Made by a program: the position numbers and the translations under genes. DNA of 11,606 nt from JAOABC01 sp041287495 (GTDB taxonomy: Bacteria; Aquificota; Aquificia; Aquificales; Hydrogenothermaceae), in assembly GCA_041287495.1 (NCBI GenBank), contig JBEULE010000004.1, positions 1 through 11,606 on the forward strand, given 5' to 3'. The notes beneath the pieces were generated by a model that was given only the letters and a program-made list of their open reading frames with translations, was not told the DNA's origin and did not search any database. Shown piece after piece: positions 8,089-11,606 of this stretch. Each line of letters begins with the position of its first letter. Positions within the stretch are counted from its first letter, which is position 1.

Positions 8089-8133
8089 AGATTAACAACT
8101 AAAAAAATTTGGAAAGAGTTTAAAAGATAATCA

Positions 8134-11100
8134 ATGAGTAGAGAAAAGAGAGATCCAAAAGAAATTGTAAACTTTCCTAAAGATGAAAAGCAACATTCAG
8201 ATTTAACATTTATAATTAATGAACCGGGGAAAACGCTTAAAAATAGATTTGAGCAACTAATAAAGGACTGCAAGTTTTTTGATTGTTTGGTTGCTTACTT
8301 TTATATAAGCGGTTTTAGTGCGATTTATAAGTCATTAGAAAATACTGAAAGAATAAGAATTCTTATTGGGATAGGAACCACAAAGTCAACCTACGATCTA
8401 ATTGAAGAGGCAGAGAATAAACCTATATCTCACTATGAGACAAAACAAGAAATAGAAAAATTAGTAGAGAGTGAAATGGCTGATTCAGAAGATAGCCTAA
8501 AAGTTGAAGAAGGAGTTAAGAAGTTTATTGAATGGATAAGAGAAAAGAAACTGCAAATAAGGGCTTATCCCTCTCGGAGAATTCACGCAAAGTTGTATAT
8601 TATGACCTTTAAAGAAGGAGATAGGGATGTAGGTAGGGTTATTACTGGTTCAAGCAACTTTACTCAATCTGGACTTGTAGACAACTTTGAATTTAATGTT
8701 GAGTTAAAAAATCGTGCTGATTATGAATTTGCAAAGAGTAGATTTGAGGAATTGTGGGAAGAGGCAGTTGATGTATCCGAAAAATTTATTGAGACTTTAA
8801 ATGAGAAGACATATCTTAATCAAAACATTACTCCCTATGAACTTTATCTTAAATTTTTATATGAGTATTTTAAAGATGAACTTTCAAGGGCGGATGAAGT
8901 TTTTATAAAATTCCTACCTCAAAATTTTAAAAAATTTGAATACCAACAGCAAGCTGTTCTAAATGCAAAGAAAATATTGGAGGAATATGGAGGAGTTTTT
9001 CTTTCTGATGTAGTTGGACTTGGTAAAACTTATACTGCTGCAATGCTTGCAGGACAGCTTGATGGTAGGACTCTGGTTATAGCTCCACCTGCACTTCTTA
9101 ATAAAAATAATCCCGGTTCATGGCCGAATGTTTTTTCCGATTTTCATATTCCAGCTGAGTATGTATCGGTTGGGAAACTTGAAGATGCTATAGAATACAT
9201 AGAAAAGTATGAAAATACCGAGTTGCCTGTAAAAAACATCATTATTGATGAAGCGCACCGTTTCAGGACAGAGACAACCATTAGTTATGAAAACCTTACG
9301 GAAATTTGCCGTGGTAAAAGAGTAATTTTGATTTCGGCAACTCCTTATAATAATTCACCAAGAGATATCTTAGCGCAGATTAAACTTTTCCAAAATGCAA
9401 GAAAAAGCACTATCCCAGGTATTACAGATCTTGAGGCATTCTTTGGTAAGCTTGAAAAAGAGCTAGAAAAGGTAGACCGTCAGAAAGATTATGAGAAATA
9501 CCTTGAGATAACAAGAAATAATGCCAAAGAAATTCGAGATAAAGTTTTAAAGTATCTAATGGTTAGAAGAACAAGAAGAGAGATTGAAAAATATTTTGCT
9601 GAGGATTTAAAGAATAACAATGTTAAGTTTCCAGAGGTTGAAGATCCAAAGTCTCTTTATTACCAGTTAAATGATGAAGAAGACAAAATCTTTATGGAAA
9701 CCGTTCGATTGATAACACAAGAGTTTAAATATGCCCGTTATACGCCATTGCTTTATTTAAAAGAACCAATTTCACAACAGGAAGCACAGTCCCAAAGAAA
9801 TATGGGTGGATTTATGAAGGTTCTCCTTATAAAACGCCTTGAAAGCAGTTTTTATGCATTTAGAAAAAGTATTGATAGATTTATTAAGTCCTATGAAATG
9901 TTTATTGAGGAATACGAAAAGGGAAATGTATATATTAGCAAAGGATACATAAACAAAATTTTTGAGCTTTTACAAGAGGGTGACGATGAGGCAGTCCAGA
10001 GACTTATTGAAAAAGGAAAGGCACAAAAATATAAAAGCGAGGAGTTTAGAGACGATTTTAAAGATGATTTAGAAAATGATCTTAAGATTTTGGAAAAAAT
10101 AAAAGATATGTGGCAATCAATAAAAAGGGATCCAAAACTTGAAACCTTGCTGGAGAATTTACGCTCAGATCTTATTCTGAAAAATAAAAAGATAATTATT
10201 TTTACAGAGTCAAAGGAAACTGCTGAATATTTAGCAGAGAATATAAATAAAGAATTTGGAGAGATTACACTTTTATTTCATGGTAGTTCTTCAGAATCTG
10301 TGCGGGATAAAGTAATTGAAAATTTTGACGCCAAAGCAAGAAATAAAAGGGATGATTATAGAATTCTTGTATCAACTGATGTTCTCTCTGAAGGTGTTAA
10401 TCTTCATAGGTCAAATGTTGTTATTAACTATGATATTCCCTGGAATCCAACAAGATTAATGCAGAGGGTTGGAAGGGTTAATAGAATTGATACAGCCTTT
10501 GATAAAATCTATATCTTTAACTTTTTCCCAACAAAACAGGCAGATTCTAAAATTGAGCTTATAAACATTGCTCGTTCAAAAATAGAAGCATTTTTAACTA
10601 TGCTTGGCGGTGATGCCTCAATACTTACCGAAGGCGAACCTGTCTCTTCCCACGAGCTATTTGATAAACTAACCTCAAAGAAAACTATTACAGAAGACGA
10701 GGAAAAGGAAAGTGAACTTAAATATTTAAGGATTATTGAAGATATCCGCACTAAGAATCCCGAACTCTTTGAAAAAATTAAGCGCCTTCCTAAGAAGGTT
10801 CGCTCCGCAAAAATATTTAATGAAAATTTAAGAGACATCACAATACCTAACTCTCTTATAACATTTTTCCGAAAAGGAAAGTTAATGAAATTTTTCTTAT
10901 CTACCAAAGATAAAACCATAGAGTTAGATTTTCTAACTGCAGCTAAAATCCTTGAAAGCTCACCACAGGACAAAAAAGTTCAACTACCTCTTGAAGATTA
11001 TTACGAACTCCTTGATAAAAATAAAAGTGCGTTTTTCAATGCAACTCTTGAAGAAATCATTTCTACTCCTCATAGGGGTGGAAAAGATAGTGCCAGAAAC

Positions 11101-11397
11101 CTTTTAAAATTATTGAAAGCAACACTGAAAAACAGCAAGCAGTTAACAGAGGAGCAGGAGGACTACCTCAAAAAGGTTATAACCCGTCTTGAAGAAGGAG
11201 CATTGCCTAAAAAAACTGTTCAAAGAGCTTTAAGAAAAATTCAAGAATTAAAAAATGAGATACAAAACCCGTTAAAGGTAGTTGGAATCTTACAAAATGA
11301 AATCTCAGAGAAATTATTAAAAGAACATTATACAGTAGCTCCCGCCCAAACAAGTGGGAAAAGGGAGGTCATCCTTTCACTTTATTTATGGGGGTAA
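8134..11397 (+). CDS. PLD-like nuclease domain fused to SNF2-type helicase, probable defence/restriction protein
   Basis: This is a 1087-residue soluble protein. Residues about 25-220 form a phospholipase-D-like domain: HAKLYI (H151, K153) and GSSNFTQSGL (172-181) with N184/E186. The aspartate of a full HxK(x)4D motif is replaced by T158. A superfamily-2 SNF2-like helicase follows: Q-rich FEYQQQ (268-273), Walker A DVVGLGKT (292-299), DEAH (372-375), SAT (401-403), STDVLSEGVNLH (747-758) and QRVGRVNRID (777-786). A long charged helical insert (about 510-670) separates the lobes. The tail (about 850-1087) is helical and I cannot assign it. A translocating helicase paired with a methylase-like gene four bases downstream suggests a restriction-type anti-phage system. 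The start is fixed by a stop at 8128-8130; the Shine-Dalgarno (GGAAAGAG, 8111-8118) is far from the ATG, so initiation may be weak. About 17 of 60 arginines use CGN codons, unlike the upstream genes, suggesting transfer. Confidence 0.85.
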   Translation: MSREKRDPKEIVNFPKDEKQHSDLTFIINEPGKTLKNRFEQLIKDCKFFDCLVAYFYISGFSAIYKSLENTERIRILIGIGTTKSTYDLIEEAENKPISHYETKQEIEKLVESEMADSEDSLKVEEGVKKFIEWIREKKLQIRAYPSRRIHAKLYIMTFKEGDRDVGRVITGSSNFTQSGLVDNFEFNVELKNRADYEFAKSRFEELWEEAVDVSEKFIETLNEKTYLNQNITPYELYLKFLYEYFKDELSRADEVFIKFLPQNFKKFEYQQQAVLNAKKILEEYGGVFLSDVVGLGKTYTAAMLAGQLDGRTLVIAPPALLNKNNPGSWPNVFSDFHIPAEYVSVGKLEDAIEYIEKYENTELPVKNIIIDEAHRFRTETTISYENLTEICRGKRVILISATPYNNSPRDILAQIKLFQNARKSTIPGITDLEAFFGKLEKELEKVDRQKDYEKYLEITRNNAKEIRDKVLKYLMVRRTRREIEKYFAEDLKNNNVKFPEVEDPKSLYYQLNDEEDKIFMETVRLITQEFKYARYTPLLYLKEPISQQEAQSQRNMGGFMKVLLIKRLESSFYAFRKSIDRFIKSYEMFIEEYEKGNVYISKGYINKIFELLQEGDDEAVQRLIEKGKAQKYKSEEFRDDFKDDLENDLKILEKIKDMWQSIKRDPKLETLLENLRSDLILKNKKIIIFTESKETAEYLAENINKEFGEITLLFHGSSSESVRDKVIENFDAKARNKRDDYRILVSTDVLSEGVNLHRSNVVINYDIPWNPTRLMQRVGRVNRIDTAFDKIYIFNFFPTKQADSKIELINIARSKIEAFLTMLGGDASILTEGEPVSSHELFDKLTSKKTITEDEEKESELKYLRIIEDIRTKNPELFEKIKRLPKKVRSAKIFNENLRDITIPNSLITFFRKGKLMKFFLSTKDKTIELDFLTAAKILESSPQDKKVQLPLEDYYELLDKNKSAFFNATLEEIISTPHRGGKDSARNLLKLLKATLKNSKQLTEEQEDYLKKVITRLEEGALPKKTVQRALRKIQELKNEIQNPLKVVGILQNEISEKLLKEHYTVAPAQTSGKREVILSLYLWG

Positions 11398-11401
11398 TAC
11401 A

Positions 11402-11606
11402 ATGGATAGGGAGCAGGCAAAAAATCTGATTATTGACACCTTTGAAAATCCTTTTGATAAAAACAAATTCGTCAACTTTCTCAAAAATCTTTTAAAATCC
11501 TTTGAAGATAAAACATTTGTTTATCAAGGAAATGTCATTCCTGATGCCTTTAAACCATATATAAGTTCATTTGAAAGGATTGGACAATACACTTACGATG
11601 ATAAGG
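11402..11606 (+). CDS. N-terminus of probable Eco57I-like DNA methylase/restriction protein (partial, runs off window)
   Basis: The first 68 codons are present. The ATG is preceded by GGGGG (11390-11394), seven bases away and overlapping the helicase stop, so the two genes are almost certainly co-transcribed and translationally coupled. The peptide contains IDTFENPFDKNKFVNFLKNL (11-30) and an aromatic-rich segment, VYQGNVIPDAFKPYISSFERIGQY (40-63 region). From memory, this resembles the N-termini of large proteins annotated as Eco57I restriction-modification methylases, often found beside PLD/helicase proteins. Catalytic methylase motifs (such as NPPY) would lie beyond the window, so the function is inferred from the N-terminus and its neighbour. 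A nuclease-only or unknown partner remains possible. Confidence 0.6.
   Translation, partial: MDREQAKNLIIDTFENPFDKNKFVNFLKNLLKSFEDKTFVYQGNVIPDAFKPYISSFERIGQYTYDDK

Noticed and set aside
10509..10973. Open frame of 154 codons on the minus strand inside the helicase gene
   Set aside because: Serine/isoleucine/phenylalanine-rich antisense shadow of a strongly supported coding region; no recognisable motif.
11388..11394. ATG at 11388 as the start of the last gene
   Set aside because: It is in a different frame from the conserved peptide that starts at 11402, and the GGGGG there fits better as the ribosome-binding site for 11402.
1..11606. CRISPR arrays, tRNA genes, insertion sequences or long direct repeats
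   Set aside because: I saw no regularly spaced repeats, cloverleaf sequences, transposase genes or terminal inverted repeats; almost all of the window is coding.

Overview
The window reads as a piece of chromosome from a diderm, AT-rich, probably thermophilic bacterium. I infer Aquificota (Hydrogenothermaceae-like, such as Sulfurihydrogenibium or Persephonella) from three things: almost exclusive AGA/AGG arginine codons and frequent ATA in the core genes, many Lys/Glu/Ile residues, and outer-membrane machinery (BamA, a Lol transporter) next to a ClpC-type ATPase. The assignment rests on style and gene content only, since no rRNA is present.

Layout. Positions 1-93 may hold the 3' end of a rightward gene that converges on and slightly overlaps purT (78-1259, minus strand), the formate-dependent GAR transformylase of purine synthesis. 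A 52-bp divergent gap separates purT from a rightward series of housekeeping genes: a LolC/LolE-family permease (1312-2526), LolD ATPase (2519-3205, overlapping by 8 bp), ClpC (3254-5689) and BamA (about 5680-8052). Together these cover lipoprotein release from the inner membrane, protein quality control and outer-membrane protein insertion, so the block is largely about envelope biogenesis and proteostasis. All genes are tightly packed, and no stretch above 300 bp lacks a gene.

The bamA start is odd. The frame has no ATG, GTG or TTG between an ATG at 5440, deep inside clpC, and the signal peptide. The best start is a non-canonical ATT at 5680 behind a Shine-Dalgarno-like AAGGG. A GC-rich hairpin followed by a pyrimidine-rich tract (5698-5729) lies within the signal-peptide codons and looks like a terminator or attenuator for clpC.

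From 8053 the character changes. A good extended -10 promoter (8080-8088) precedes a 1087-residue protein with an N-terminal phospholipase-D-like domain and a SNF2-type helicase (8134-11397). Four bases further on, the start of a second gene (11402 to the window end) resembles the N-terminus of Eco57I-like DNA methylase/restriction proteins. This pair looks like the left end of an anti-phage defence or restriction operon. Its arginine codons include about 17 CGN out of about 60, against about 1 of 54 in clpC, which suggests horizontal acquisition immediately downstream of bamA. The operon continues beyond the window.
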